From Solirubrobacterales bacterium (GTDB lineage: Bacteria; Actinomycetota; Thermoleophilia; Solirubrobacterales; 70-9), in assembly GCA_023958085.1 (NCBI GenBank), contig JAMLGI010000002.1, positions 124,001 to 188,000 on the forward strand: a stretch of 64,000 bases of DNA, read 5' to 3'. Positions 7,785 to 16,793 of the stretch are shown in pieces. Below the pieces are notes generated by a model that was not told the origin of the DNA, did not search any database, and worked only from the letters and a program-made list of their open reading frames with translations. A program made the translations under genes and the position numbers. Positions within the stretch are counted from its first letter, which is position 1; each line of letters starts with the position of its first letter.

Positions 7785-8648
7785 GTGACCGTAGAGCAAG
7801 CCCTGAGCATCGGAGAGATCGCCGCCAGGACCGGGGTCAGCGAAAGCACCCTGCGGATGTGGGAATCACGGCACGGATTCCCGAAACCGGCCCGCCTCGC
7901 CAGCGGGCGCCGGGCCTACTCGCGACGCGATCTCGACCAGATTTCCACCGTGCTTCAAATTCGCAGCGAGGGACTGTCCCTCCCTGCCGCGATCGAACGG
8001 ACTCGCCGCATGGGCGAACCGCCCCGGCTCTCGGTTTATCGGGCGCTGCGGGAGAACTTTCCTCATCTCCATCCTCGTGACACGACCAAGCAGGCCCTGC
8101 TCTGGATGACCCGCGCGGTCGAGGACGAGTGTTCGGTCCGTTCGGAGAAGCCCCTGCTGATCGGCTGCTTTCAGGAGGAACGCTTCTTCCGGCAGTCGGA
8201 GCGCCGATGGCGTCACCTCGCGCGTCAGGGTGGGCGGGCGATCGCCCTGGCCGCCTTCACCGACCTGCGGATCAAGGCCGGGAATCCCGCCGAGATCCCG
8301 CTTGATCCCGCCGACACCCTGCTGCGGGAGTGGGCTGTGATCTGCCACGACCGGGATTTCTCGATCTGCGTTGTCGGCCGGGAGCGTCCGGAAGGCGAAC
8401 TGGAGCGCCGCTTCGAGGTGATCTGGACGGTGGAGCCGATGGTGGTCGTTGAAGCAGCAAGGGTATGCCTCTCACTGGTTGCCCGCACCGCTCCGGAGCT
8501 GGCCGGGGAGTTGGAGCCACTGATCTCCTGCCCCGTCCGTCCGGTCGGGGCCTCTGACCTGCAGACCGCACTCGACCTGGCCTCCCGGGCCACCAATTAC
8601 GCCGCGGGAGACAACCGGGGTCGAACCTCCGGCGGAAAGCGCCCGTGA
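7785..8648 (+). CDS. MerR-family regulator with DICT sensory domain
   Basis: A 287-residue transcription regulator starting at GTG 7785, three bases after the SRPBCC stop. The N-terminal MerR helix-turn-helix covers about residues 8-75 (SIGEIAARTGVSESTLRMWE, then RRAYSRRDLDQI). The remaining ~190 residues match the DICT domain, a predicted sensor of unknown ligand. Elsewhere photolyase clusters are often governed by MerR proteins with a B12-binding light-sensing domain (LitR/CarH). Here that domain is replaced by DICT and no B12 motif is seen. A palindromic site at 8665-8686, between this gene and the next, is the obvious target. Confidence 0.85.
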   Translation: MTVEQALSIGEIAARTGVSESTLRMWESRHGFPKPARLASGRRAYSRRDLDQISTVLQIRSEGLSLPAAIERTRRMGEPPRLSVYRALRENFPHLHPRDTTKQALLWMTRAVEDECSVRSEKPLLIGCFQEERFFRQSERRWRHLARQGGRAIALAAFTDLRIKAGNPAEIPLDPADTLLREWAVICHDRDFSICVVGRERPEGELERRFEVIWTVEPMVVVEAARVCLSLVARTAPELAGELEPLISCPVRPVGASDLQTALDLASRATNYAAGDNRGRTSGGKRP

Positions 8649-8664
8649 TCCGGCGGGGCGGCGT

Positions 8665-8686
8665 TTACGTAACTTCAACTGTGAAG
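8665..8686. promoter_or_regulatory. Adjacent palindromes upstream of the lipid operon, candidate MerR-DICT site
   Basis: TTACGTAA (8665-8672) is a perfect palindrome. It is directly followed by CTTCA, ACTG, TGAAG (8673-8686), a 5-bp inverted repeat like MerR-family boxes. It lies in the only real gap (73 bases) of the cluster, 36 bases before the FAD oxidoreductase start. Confidence 0.5.
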
Positions 8687-8721
8687 GCAGCGAACCCACA
8701 CACGATCTTTCAGGTGACGCG

Positions 8722-10731
8722 GTGAACCGCAAACCGGACAGCCCTCGCCAGCGCGTGGCGGTAGTCGGCAGCGGCATTGCCGGGCTGATGGCCGCCCACG
8801 TGATCTCCCGTTCGGCCGACGTGACCCTGTTCGAGGCGGACGACCGACTCGGCGGTCACGCTGACACTCATCGGGTACCGACCGCTGATGGCGAACTGGC
8901 GATCGACACCGGCTTCATCGTCCACAACAACCGCACCTACCCAACCCTGCTCCGGCTGTTCCGGGAACTCGGGGTGGAAACCCGTACGGCCCCGATGTCA
9001 ATGTCGATCCGGTCGGACGAAGCCCATCACGGCAGCGGCCTCGAGTACGCCGGCGCCAAGGGCCTTGGCGGACTTTTCGCCAGCCCCCGCAATCTGCTCC
9101 GGCCGGCATATCTCCGGATGCTGGCCGAGATCCCCCGCTTCCACCGCGCCGCCCGCAAACTGCTGGATGACAACGGCGACAACGCCGACCTCACGCTGCG
9201 AGAATTCCTCAGGGCCGGTCGCTACTCGGCTTACTTCATCGACCACTTCATGAAGCCGCTGGTAGCAACCGTCTGGTCCTGCGATCCGTTGATCGCCGAC
9301 CGGTATCCGGCGCGCTATCTGTTCCGGTTTCTCGAACAGCACGGCATGCTTGGCATCTTCGGGTCACCCGAGTGGCGGACCGTGGTCGGCGGCTCCGGTG
9401 AGTACGTACGACGGATCGAGCGCGGTCTGATCACCGTCGGCGGCACGATCGAAATCGGCACCGGGGTTGTGGCGCTCCGGGAGCATCCCGATCGGGTGGA
9501 ACTGACCGACAGCCACGGCCGGACCCGGACTTTCGATCGCGTGGTGGTAGCCACCCATCCGGATCAGGCCGTGCAGATTCTACCCCCGGCCGACCGCGTC
9601 CGTCGGGAGATCCTGGGTGCGATCCCCTGCTCCCCGAATTTTCTCCAGCTTCACACCGACACCTCGGTCCTGCCCCGAAGCGGCCGGGTCCGCGCTTCCT
9701 GGAATCATCTCTCCCGCCCCGCCGGCGGTGCGGTGGTGGTCACCTACGACCTCACCTCCCTGATGTGCCTTCCTGCGGGCGACGGCACCCGCTATCTGGC
9801 CACACTCAACGCCCCCGACCTGGTTGATCCGGCCCGGGTGATCACCACCCGCGAGTACAGCCATCCGATCTACACCCCGGAATCGGTCGCCGCGATCGGT
9901 CGGGCGGAGAGACTCGACACCGACCGGGTCGCGTTCGCCGGTGCCTGGCGGGGCTGGGGCTTTCACGAGGATGGGGCCCGAGCCGGGCTGAAGGCAGCCG
10001 AACGGCTCGGATTCACCTGGGATACCCGGGAGGCCGTCCGCACCCCGCGGATCTACCGGACCTCACTCCCCCACTCCCGGACCGAACCGGTCCGCTACCG
10101 GTTCACCCACCGCTCATACACCTGGCTGGTGGATCTCGACCGGCTGCCCCGGACCCGGCGACCCCGGTCCTGGATCACCGGCAGCTTCCGGTCCTCGGAC
10201 CATCTCGGCCGGCCGGAACGCCCGATCCGGGAGAACGTCGAGGAGTTGCTGCGGGACAACGGGATAACGGCGATCGGAAGAGTGCTGATGGCAGCAATGC
10301 CCCGGGCCTACGGCTACTGCTTCAACCCGCTCACCGTGTTCTGGTGCTACGACCCGGAGGAGCGACTCGCGGCCACCGTGCTGGAGGTGCAGAACACCTA
10401 CGGCCAGCGACACCCCTACGTGTTCACACCAAAGCAGGGCGGACGTGGTGAATCCGAAAAGCGGATGTATGTGTCCCCGTTCCACGGAACCGATGGCAGC
10501 TACGAGGTACGGGTATCCGAACCGACCGACGCCGCCCTCGACGTCGCCGTGACGCTGAAACGACCGGGTGGGTATCGCTTCCATGCCGCCCTTCATGGAC
10601 GACCGACCACTGCCGGACCGCTCCGGGCCGCCCCGGCCGCCCTGCTCGGTGCGCTCGCGATCCGGTTTCACGGAATCCGGCTCTGGGCGAAACGGGTTCC
10701 GATTCAACCCCGGCCGGGAAGGGAAAGCTGA
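8722..10731 (+). CDS. FAD-dependent amine-oxidase-like oxidoreductase fused to DUF1365
   Basis: A 669-residue two-part protein starting at GTG 8722. Residues about 10-430 form an NAD(P)/FAD-binding oxidoreductase. It has the GSGIAG motif at 16-21, the FEADDRLGGHADTH segment and a C-terminal GWGFHEDGARAGL FAD contact. From about residue 435 a full DUF1365 domain follows, with YRFTHRSYTWLVDLDRLPR, PRAYGYCFNPLTVFWCYD and MYVSPFHGTDGSYEVRV. The two parts are usually separate neighbouring genes in photolyase/CFA clusters. In related systems such FAD proteins act with CFA-like methyltransferases on fatty-acyl chains (furan or methyl-branched fatty acids). Whether this enzyme does so is inference. 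It is first of a tightly packed operon running to 16094. Confidence 0.88.
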   Translation: MNRKPDSPRQRVAVVGSGIAGLMAAHVISRSADVTLFEADDRLGGHADTHRVPTADGELAIDTGFIVHNNRTYPTLLRLFRELGVETRTAPMSMSIRSDEAHHGSGLEYAGAKGLGGLFASPRNLLRPAYLRMLAEIPRFHRAARKLLDDNGDNADLTLREFLRAGRYSAYFIDHFMKPLVATVWSCDPLIADRYPARYLFRFLEQHGMLGIFGSPEWRTVVGGSGEYVRRIERGLITVGGTIEIGTGVVALREHPDRVELTDSHGRTRTFDRVVVATHPDQAVQILPPADRVRREILGAIPCSPNFLQLHTDTSVLPRSGRVRASWNHLSRPAGGAVVVTYDLTSLMCLPAGDGTRYLATLNAPDLVDPARVITTREYSHPIYTPESVAAIGRAERLDTDRVAFAGAWRGWGFHEDGARAGLKAAERLGFTWDTREAVRTPRIYRTSLPHSRTEPVRYRFTHRSYTWLVDLDRLPRTRRPRSWITGSFRSSDHLGRPERPIRENVEELLRDNGITAIGRVLMAAMPRAYGYCFNPLTVFWCYDPEERLAATVLEVQNTYGQRHPYVFTPKQGGRGESEKRMYVSPFHGTDGSYEVRVSEPTDAALDVAVTLKRPGGYRFHAALHGRPTTAGPLRAAPAALLGALAIRFHGIRLWAKRVPIQPRPGRES

Positions 10732-10736
10732 GTTCG

Positions 10737-11936
10737 ATGACTGCGACCGTTCCCACCGCCGCCGATCTCGATCTCACCCCGGCCCCGCCCCGGGCAGGAT
10801 TTGCTGCCACCGTCGCCCGCAGACTGTTCGGAACGGCTGCCGCCAGGGTCGGGGTTGAGATATCCCACGACGGCAGCCCCGCCGACCTCCGGATCCTCCA
10901 CCCGGATCGCTTCTACGCCCGACTCGGATCGCGAGGCCTCACCGGATTCGGTGAGTCGTACGTGGCCGGTGAATGGGAGGCCGACGATCTCGGCGGTGCA
11001 CTGACCCCGTTCTGCCGACAGATTGCGACCCTGGTGCCCGGCTGGATGCAGCGTTGCCGGGCCATTTATCTGAGCCACCGGCCGCAATCGGAACGCAACA
11101 CGATTGCCGGTGCCCGACGAAACATCAGGTACCACTACGACCTCTCGAACGAGTTTTTCGCGAGCTTTCTCGATCCCGGCCTGACCTACTCCTCGGCCCT
11201 CTTCGAACGACCCGGAATGACCCTGCGTGAGGCCCAGAACGCGAAGATCGACCGGATTCTCGACCAGGCCCGGGTTACCGCTGGCACCGACCTCCTGGAG
11301 ATCGGCACCGGCTGGGGCGAACTGGCGATCCGCGCGGCCGGACGAGGTGCCCGGGTGAGATCGGCAACCCTTTCATCCGAGCAACTGGAACTGGCCCGGG
11401 AACGGATCGAACAGGCCGGACTCTCGGACCGGATCGAGGTGGAGCTGACCGACTACCGGCAGGCCGGGGGCCGCTACGACGCGGTGGTGTCGGTCGAGAT
11501 GATCGAAGCGGTCGGACACCAGTACTGGGATGAGTACATGAGGACGGTCGCCGCCCGGCTGAAACCGGGCGGAACGGCCGCGATCCAGGCGATCACCATG
11601 GATCACAACCGGATGCTCGCAACCCGCGGCACCGCCACCTGGATCTCCACCTACATCTTTCCTGGCGGCTGCCTGCCTTCGGTTCGGGCGCTGGACGAAT
11701 CGGCCGGCCGCGCCGGGCTCGACCGCCGCGACCTGCGGAACTTCGGTACCTCCTATGCGGAAACTCTCCACCGGTGGGACGCGGCCTTCCGGGCGGCTTC
11801 AGACCGGGTCTCCGAACTCGGTTTTGACCGTGCGTTCCAGCGGCTCTGGCACTTCTACCTCGAGTACTGCCGGGCCGGCTTCGCCGCGGGATACATCGAC
11901 GTGGGCCAGATCACCTACCAACGGACCCAAACATGA
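10737..11936 (+). CDS. Cyclopropane-fatty-acid-synthase-family methyltransferase, copy 1
   Basis: A 399-residue SAM-dependent methyltransferase of the CFA synthase family, five bases after the oxidoreductase stop. The substrate-recognition stretch YHYDLSNEFFASFLDPGLTYSS lies at about 125-147. The SAM motif is LLEIGTGWGELAIRAAG, where most CFA enzymes have GCGWG. Later segments EMIEAVGHQYWDEYM and a YIFPGGCLPS loop are also family-like. The expected reaction is methylene or methyl transfer to an unsaturated acyl chain of a membrane phospholipid. It differs enough from copy 2 (N-terminal part, SAM motif) to suggest a different product rather than redundancy. Confidence 0.88.
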   Translation: MTATVPTAADLDLTPAPPRAGFAATVARRLFGTAAARVGVEISHDGSPADLRILHPDRFYARLGSRGLTGFGESYVAGEWEADDLGGALTPFCRQIATLVPGWMQRCRAIYLSHRPQSERNTIAGARRNIRYHYDLSNEFFASFLDPGLTYSSALFERPGMTLREAQNAKIDRILDQARVTAGTDLLEIGTGWGELAIRAAGRGARVRSATLSSEQLELARERIEQAGLSDRIEVELTDYRQAGGRYDAVVSVEMIEAVGHQYWDEYMRTVAARLKPGGTAAIQAITMDHNRMLATRGTATWISTYIFPGGCLPSVRALDESAGRAGLDRRDLRNFGTSYAETLHRWDAAFRAASDRVSELGFDRAFQRLWHFYLEYCRAGFAAGYIDVGQITYQRTQT

Positions 11937-13216
11937 ACGATCAGAACGAATCCGGCCCGGCCGGGATCGCGGGCGAACTGGCCGCCTCAGTCCGGGAACT
12001 GACCGGCGCCACTCTCCCGGTGACCGTCCGGGCCTGGGACGGCAGTACCGCCGGACCATCCGGAGGCCCGGTGCTCAAACTCAACTCGCCGAGGGCTCTC
12101 ACCCGGCTGCTCTGGTCCCCGGGGGAGCTCGGCCTGGCCCAGGCCTACATAACCGGGGAGATCGAGGTGGACGGCAACCTTGAAGAAGGTCTGGACCGGC
12201 TGTTGTCAGTCGCTCGTCAACCGGAGCACCGGCTCCGTCCCGACCTGACCGCGGCCGGACGGACCCTGCGACGGCTCGGTCGAAGCGGAGCGATCGGACT
12301 GCGGCCCCCGGCACCCGCCTCGCAGGCCCGGGTGCGGGGTCGGCTTCACAGTCTCGCCCGCGACCGGCAGGCGATCAGTCACCACTACGACCTTTCCAAC
12401 CGGTTCTACGAGTTGATCCTCGACGACTCGGTGGCGTACTCCTGTGCCTGGTACGCCGACCCGGAATTCACCCTCGCCGAGGCCCAACAGGCAAAGCTGG
12501 ACCTGGTCTGCCGGAAGCTCGGCCTCACTTCAGGGTCCACCCTGCTCGACATCGGTTGTGGCTGGGGTTCGCTTTCCCTTCACGCCGCCGAAAGGTTCGG
12601 TGCCGAGGTGACCGCGGTCACGATCTCGGCCGAACAGCACGGGTTCGTGTCGAAGCGGGTGAAGGAGCGGGGTCTCGAAGGTCAGATCGATGTACGCTTG
12701 GAGGACTACCGGGAGACCGACGGAGAGTTCGATGCGGTCAGTTCGATCGAGATGGGCGAACACGTCGGCGAGCAGGCATACCCGGGATTCGTCTCGGTCC
12801 TCCAGGACCGGGTCCGTCCGGGGGGCCGAGTTCTGATCCAGCAGATGTCCCGCCGCGGAAAGCATCCCGGGGGTGGCCCCTTCATCGAGTCCTTCATCGC
12901 TCCCGACATGCACATGCGGCCGGTCGGGGAGACGGTCGGCCTGCTGGAGGCGGGCGGACTCGAGGTGCGCGATGTGCATGCCCTGAGGGAACATTACGTG
13001 CGTACCGTCCATCACTGGATCGAACGTTTCGAAACCAATCTGGGAGAACTCCGACAGCTCGTACCGGAGGAGGTGATCCGGGTCTGGCGGCTCTATCTCA
13101 CCGGTGGGGCGATGGCGTTTCGCGACGGCCGGATGGGCGTGGATCAGATCCTCTCGGTACGACCCGGGAAACACAGCAACCTGGACCGGGAGGGCCGATG
13201 GCAGGCAACTGGCTGA
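11933..13216 (+). CDS. Cyclopropane-fatty-acid-synthase-family methyltransferase, copy 2
   Basis: A 427-residue CFA-type SAM methyltransferase whose ATG overlaps the stop of copy 1 by four bases. The HHYDLSNRFYELILDDSVAYSCAWY stretch is canonical, as is the SAM motif LLDIGCGWGSLSLHAAERFG followed by TAVTISAEQ. The catalytic-region equivalent SSIEMGEHVG is also present. An N-terminal domain of about 130 residues, seen in actinobacterial CFA enzymes, precedes it. It probably modifies acyl chains at the membrane face. Copies 1 and 2 are arranged head to tail, suggesting an old duplication. Confidence 0.9.
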   Translation: MNDQNESGPAGIAGELAASVRELTGATLPVTVRAWDGSTAGPSGGPVLKLNSPRALTRLLWSPGELGLAQAYITGEIEVDGNLEEGLDRLLSVARQPEHRLRPDLTAAGRTLRRLGRSGAIGLRPPAPASQARVRGRLHSLARDRQAISHHYDLSNRFYELILDDSVAYSCAWYADPEFTLAEAQQAKLDLVCRKLGLTSGSTLLDIGCGWGSLSLHAAERFGAEVTAVTISAEQHGFVSKRVKERGLEGQIDVRLEDYRETDGEFDAVSSIEMGEHVGEQAYPGFVSVLQDRVRPGGRVLIQQMSRRGKHPGGGPFIESFIAPDMHMRPVGETVGLLEAGGLEVRDVHALREHYVRTVHHWIERFETNLGELRQLVPEEVIRVWRLYLTGGAMAFRDGRMGVDQILSVRPGKHSNLDREGRWQATG

Positions 13217-13992
13217 TCGTTGCGGGGGCTTGCGCCGTTGCGGCGCTGGCCACCATGATCGCGGTCGGCTACATCCTGAGAAGACTGGGGCGGGTCGCGG
13301 TGATGGACGTACTCTGGGGCCCGCTGGTCCTGGTGCTTTCGACCACCGCGGCGGTCACCGGACTGATTCTCGGCACCGCCGGAGTCCAGGTGTGGATCCT
13401 GGTTGCGGTCGTCGCTCTCTGGGCGTGGCGGCTAGCCCGACATATCGGCACCCGGTTCGGCAGTGACGTTGAAGACCCGCGTTACGAGGAGCTGATGAAA
13501 AAGCCGGCCGCTTCGCTTCTGCGGTCGGTGCTCCTGCCCCAGGGGGCGGTCGCCTGGGTGATCTCGCTGCCGGTGCAGGCGGCCGCGATCTCGCGGTCAC
13601 TTTCCTGGCCGGTTCTGGTGATCGGCATCCTGGTGGCCCTGGCCGGCCTGATCATCGAAACGATCGCCGACCGGCAGCTGGAACGATTTCGGGGAAACGG
13701 GGGCCCGGGGCGGATCATGGACCGGGGACTCTGGTCCTGGAGCAGGCATCCCAACTACTTCGGTGAGTCGGTGATCTGGTGGGGCGTATGGATCGCTGCC
13801 GCGGCCGCTTGGCCCGGAATCCTGACCGTGATCTCCCCCGCCCTGATGACGTTCGTTCTGGTCCGGGGCACCGGGGTACGGCTGATGGAGGAACACATGA
13901 AGGGACGTACCGGCTGGGACGAGTACGCGGCCCGGACCTCGATCTTCATCCCGTGGCCCCCGCGCAACCCCGGCAGGGGCCACGAACAGTGA
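13198..13992 (+). CDS. DUF1295 / steroid 5-alpha-reductase-like membrane protein
   Basis: A 264-residue integral membrane protein with about six helices. It has the DUF1295 signature near the end, LWSWSRHPNYFGESVIWWGVW, followed by RLMEEHMKGRTGWDEYAART. The family resembles 5-alpha reductases and isoprenylcysteine methyltransferases and is a usual companion of CFA-type genes. ATG 13198 lies 19 bases inside the end of copy 2, so translation is coupled; the longer open frame upstream is an overlap artefact. A reductase acting on the same lipid is plausible but unproven. Confidence 0.88.
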   Translation: MAGNWLIVAGACAVAALATMIAVGYILRRLGRVAVMDVLWGPLVLVLSTTAAVTGLILGTAGVQVWILVAVVALWAWRLARHIGTRFGSDVEDPRYEELMKKPAASLLRSVLLPQGAVAWVISLPVQAAAISRSLSWPVLVIGILVALAGLIIETIADRQLERFRGNGGPGRIMDRGLWSWSRHPNYFGESVIWWGVWIAAAAAWPGILTVISPALMTFVLVRGTGVRLMEEHMKGRTGWDEYAARTSIFIPWPPRNPGRGHEQ

Positions 13993-16094
13993 AGCCCGGA
14001 CGTCGCCTCTGGATCGCCGCCGCGGGAGTGGTCCTGGTCTGGCTGCTGATCGCCGGGATGACCGGTCCGCTGGCCGGCAAGTTGAGCAGCGTGCAGACCA
14101 ACGACGAGGCGTCCTTCCTGCCTGCCAGTGCCGAGGCGACCCGGGTTGCGGAGCTGGAGAAGAAGTTCTCGTCGCGGGAAACCATCCCCGCAATCGTGGT
14201 CTACACAGGGGCACCGGGGGATGCGCAAAAACTCGGACGGATCGCCGCCCGCGACGCGCAGGCATTCGCAAAGATTGACGGCGTAACGGGCAGGGTTGCC
14301 GGACCGATCCCTTCAAAGGACGGCAAGGCCTTCGAACTGATCGTGCCGATCACGTCGGGGACCGACAGTACGGACGGGATCGTCAATCGGATTCGGGACC
14401 GGGCGGCCGAGGGGCTCCCCCGAGGTACCGAGAGCGCAGTCACCGGCCCGGCCGCTTTCGCCGCCGATCTGACCGAGGCCTTCGCCGGGATCGACGGGAT
14501 CCTCCTACTGGTCGCGGTCACCGTGGTGCTGATCATTCTCGTGCTGGTCTATCGCAGTCCGATTCTGCCCTTCGCGGTGCTGGCCAGTGCCCTGTTCGCG
14601 CTGGCCGCCGCCTCCGGCGCGATTTACCTGCTTGCCGACCGGAACGTCCTCACCCTGAACGGGCAGAGTCAGGGGATCCTGTTCATTCTGGTGGTCGGTG
14701 CCGCCACCGACTATGCGCTGCTGCTCACCGCCCGTTTCCGGGAGGAGCTGCGAGAGCACGAGTCCCGGTTCGAAGCGATGCTTTCGGCCTGGAAGAGCGC
14801 GGCACCGGCCATCCTCGCATCGGGGATGACCGTGATTCTCTCGCTCCTCTGTCTGCTGGTGTCGGATCTCAACTCGACCCGCAGCCTCGGCCCGATCGGG
14901 GCGATCGGCATCGCCTTCTCAATCCTTTCCGCATTGACCTTTCTACCGGCGCTGCTGACGCTGCTCGGTCGTACCGCGTTCTGGCCACGGCGGCCGCATC
15001 ATGGCAGCGAACATCCCGAACAGGAGGGCATCTGGGCCCGTCTCGCCGGCCTGGTCAGCCGCCATCCGCGGCGGCTCTGGATCGTGGTCGGGGCCTGCCT
15101 GCTGGTCTTCGCCGCATTCCTGCCGACCCTCAAAGCGGGAGGAACCTCTCAGCCGGATCTCTTCCTGCACAGCGTTCCCTCGGTCGAGGCGCAGCAGGTC
15201 GCTGACCGTCACTTTCCGGGTGGCTCCGGGAGTCCCGTCGTCGTGATCGGGCCGGCTTCGGAGCTGAAGGCCATGGTGAAGGCGGCGGGAAGTTCGGATG
15301 GGGTGAGCGTCGCCTATCCGGTGGCGAAGGACGGCTCGCCGGTCCGCAAAGGCGGTGAGCCCGCGGTCGTCGACGGCCTGACCCGGGTTCAGGCAACCCT
15401 CAAGGCCCCGGCCGACAGCGAAGCGGCGATCAGTGCGGTGAAAGCGCTTCGGGACGAGATCCATTCGGCCGTGCCGAAGGCCGAGGTCGGCGGCACCACC
15501 GCGACCGCACTCGACACCCAGAACACGGCAAAGCACGATCGCAATCTGGTGATCCCGATAGTCCTGGCGGTGATCGCGCTCCTCCTGGCCCTGCTCCTGC
15601 GGGCGCTGGTGATGGCGCTGCTGCTGCTGGCCACCGTGGTCCTCAGTTTCGCGGCAACCCTGGGGGTATCGGCGATCATCTTCAACCACGTTCTCGGCTT
15701 TCCGGGAGCCGATCCATCGGTTCCGCTTTTCGGATTCGTCTTTCTGGTCGCGCTCGGGATCGACTACAACATTTTTCTGATGACCCGGGTGCGGGAGGAG
15801 AGCAACCGGCGTGGAACCCGCCAAGGTGTGCTCCGGGGCCTGATCGCCACCGGAGGGGTGATCACCTCGGCCGGGGTCGTTCTTGCCGCGACTTTCTCGG
15901 CGCTGGCCGTAATTCCCCTGCTTTTTCTGGCCCAGGTCGCTTTCATCGTTGCCTTCGGGGTTCTGCTGGACACCCTGGTGGTGCGTTCGATCCTGGTTCC
16001 TTCCCTGGTTTACGATCTCGACCATCGGGCGTGGTGGCCAAGCCGACTTCCCCGCCGAAGTCCCAATCCGGATCCGCCCCCGGGGGCAGAGTGA
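13989..16094 (+). CDS. MMPL/RND-family transporter
   Basis: A 701-residue inner-membrane transporter of the MMPL type, starting at GTG 13989, which overlaps the DUF1295 stop by four bases. It has one N-terminal helix, an extracellular domain (about residues 35-175), a block of helices, a cytoplasmic loop, another helix and extracellular domain, and a second block of helices. The GAATDYALLLTARFREEL and VALGIDYNIFLMTRVREE segments are the paired helix-4-type motifs carrying the proton-relay residues. MMPL proteins commonly export lipids. Its place at the end of the CFA/DUF1295 operon suggests transport of the modified lipid (inference). It converges on ung with no intergenic space. Confidence 0.9.
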   Translation: MKPGRRLWIAAAGVVLVWLLIAGMTGPLAGKLSSVQTNDEASFLPASAEATRVAELEKKFSSRETIPAIVVYTGAPGDAQKLGRIAARDAQAFAKIDGVTGRVAGPIPSKDGKAFELIVPITSGTDSTDGIVNRIRDRAAEGLPRGTESAVTGPAAFAADLTEAFAGIDGILLLVAVTVVLIILVLVYRSPILPFAVLASALFALAAASGAIYLLADRNVLTLNGQSQGILFILVVGAATDYALLLTARFREELREHESRFEAMLSAWKSAAPAILASGMTVILSLLCLLVSDLNSTRSLGPIGAIGIAFSILSALTFLPALLTLLGRTAFWPRRPHHGSEHPEQEGIWARLAGLVSRHPRRLWIVVGACLLVFAAFLPTLKAGGTSQPDLFLHSVPSVEAQQVADRHFPGGSGSPVVVIGPASELKAMVKAAGSSDGVSVAYPVAKDGSPVRKGGEPAVVDGLTRVQATLKAPADSEAAISAVKALRDEIHSAVPKAEVGGTTATALDTQNTAKHDRNLVIPIVLAVIALLLALLLRALVMALLLLATVVLSFAATLGVSAIIFNHVLGFPGADPSVPLFGFVFLVALGIDYNIFLMTRVREESNRRGTRQGVLRGLIATGGVITSAGVVLAATFSALAVIPLLFLAQVAFIVAFGVLLDTLVVRSILVPSLVYDLDHRAWWPSRLPRRSPNPDPPPGAE

Positions 16095-16778
16095 TCAGGC
16101 CGGATCAAGACGCCACTCGACCGGATCGGCCCCCTGCTCGGCGAGCAGGGCGTTGGCCCGGCTGAACGGCTTGGATCCGAAGAAGCCGTGACGGGCCGCC
16201 ATCGGGCTCGGATGGGGCGACTCGACGCAGGGAACCTCGCCCAGCAGCGGTTTCAGGTTGCGGGCGTTTCTTCCCCAGAGAATCGCGACCAGCGGACCAC
16301 CCCGTCCGGCCAGTGCCCGGATCGCCTGCTCGGTGACCTCCTCCCAGCCCTGCCCCTGATGCGCGTTCGGGCGGCCGGGCTGCACGGTGAGGGAACGGTT
16401 GAGCAGCAGCACTCCCTGGTCGAACCAGGGAGTGAGATCACCGTTCGCCGGCGGCGGGTAGCCGAGGTCGTCGCCGTACTCCTTGAAGATGTTGACCAGA
16501 CTCGGCGGTAGCGGCCGGACGTCGGGCGCCACCGAGAAGCAGAGTCCGACCGCGTGACCCGGGGTCGGGTAGGGATCCTGCCCCACGATCAGCACCCGCA
16601 CCCGGTCCAGCGGCAGGGTGAAGGCCCGCAGGATGTTCTCCCCGGACGGCAGGTAGCCCCGACCGGCCGCGTTCTCGACCCGGAGAAACTCGCCGAGCTC
16701 GCCGATCCGCCCCGCAACCGGATCGAGCGCCTCGGCCCAACCCGGATCAATCACCTCACTGAGCGGCCGCGCCCCCAC
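16095..16778 (-). CDS. ung: Uracil-DNA glycosylase, family 1
   Basis: A 227-residue base-excision-repair enzyme that removes uracil from DNA. The water-activating motif [14 protein letters not shown] lies at about 66-79, followed by [20 protein letters not shown]. The DNA-intercalation loop [17 protein letters not shown] is present, as is the C-terminal [21 protein letters not shown]. The chosen start is GTG 16778; the open frame continues upstream only through the antisense of the MFS gene. A second copy of its last codons survives at 4818-4892. Its stop touches the MMPL gene stop in convergent orientation. Confidence 0.95.
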   Translation of the reverse strand: MGARPLSEVIDPGWAEALDPVAGRIGELGEFLRVENAAGRGYLPSGENILRAFTLPLDRVRVLIVGQDPYPTPGHAVGLCFSVAPDVRPLPPSLVNIFKEYGDDLGYPPPANGDLTPWFDQGVLLLNRSLTVQPGRPNAHQGQGWEEVTEQAIRALAGRGGPLVAILWGRNARNLKPLLGEVPCVESPHPSPMAARHGFFGSKPFSRANALLAEQGADPVEWRLDPA

Positions 16779-16793
16779 AACCCCAACGTTACC

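Noticed and set aside
12556-13197. N-terminal extension of the DUF1295 protein to 478 residues
   Set aside because: The extra part overlaps the second CFA gene in another frame; the membrane protein begins cleanly at ATG 13198.
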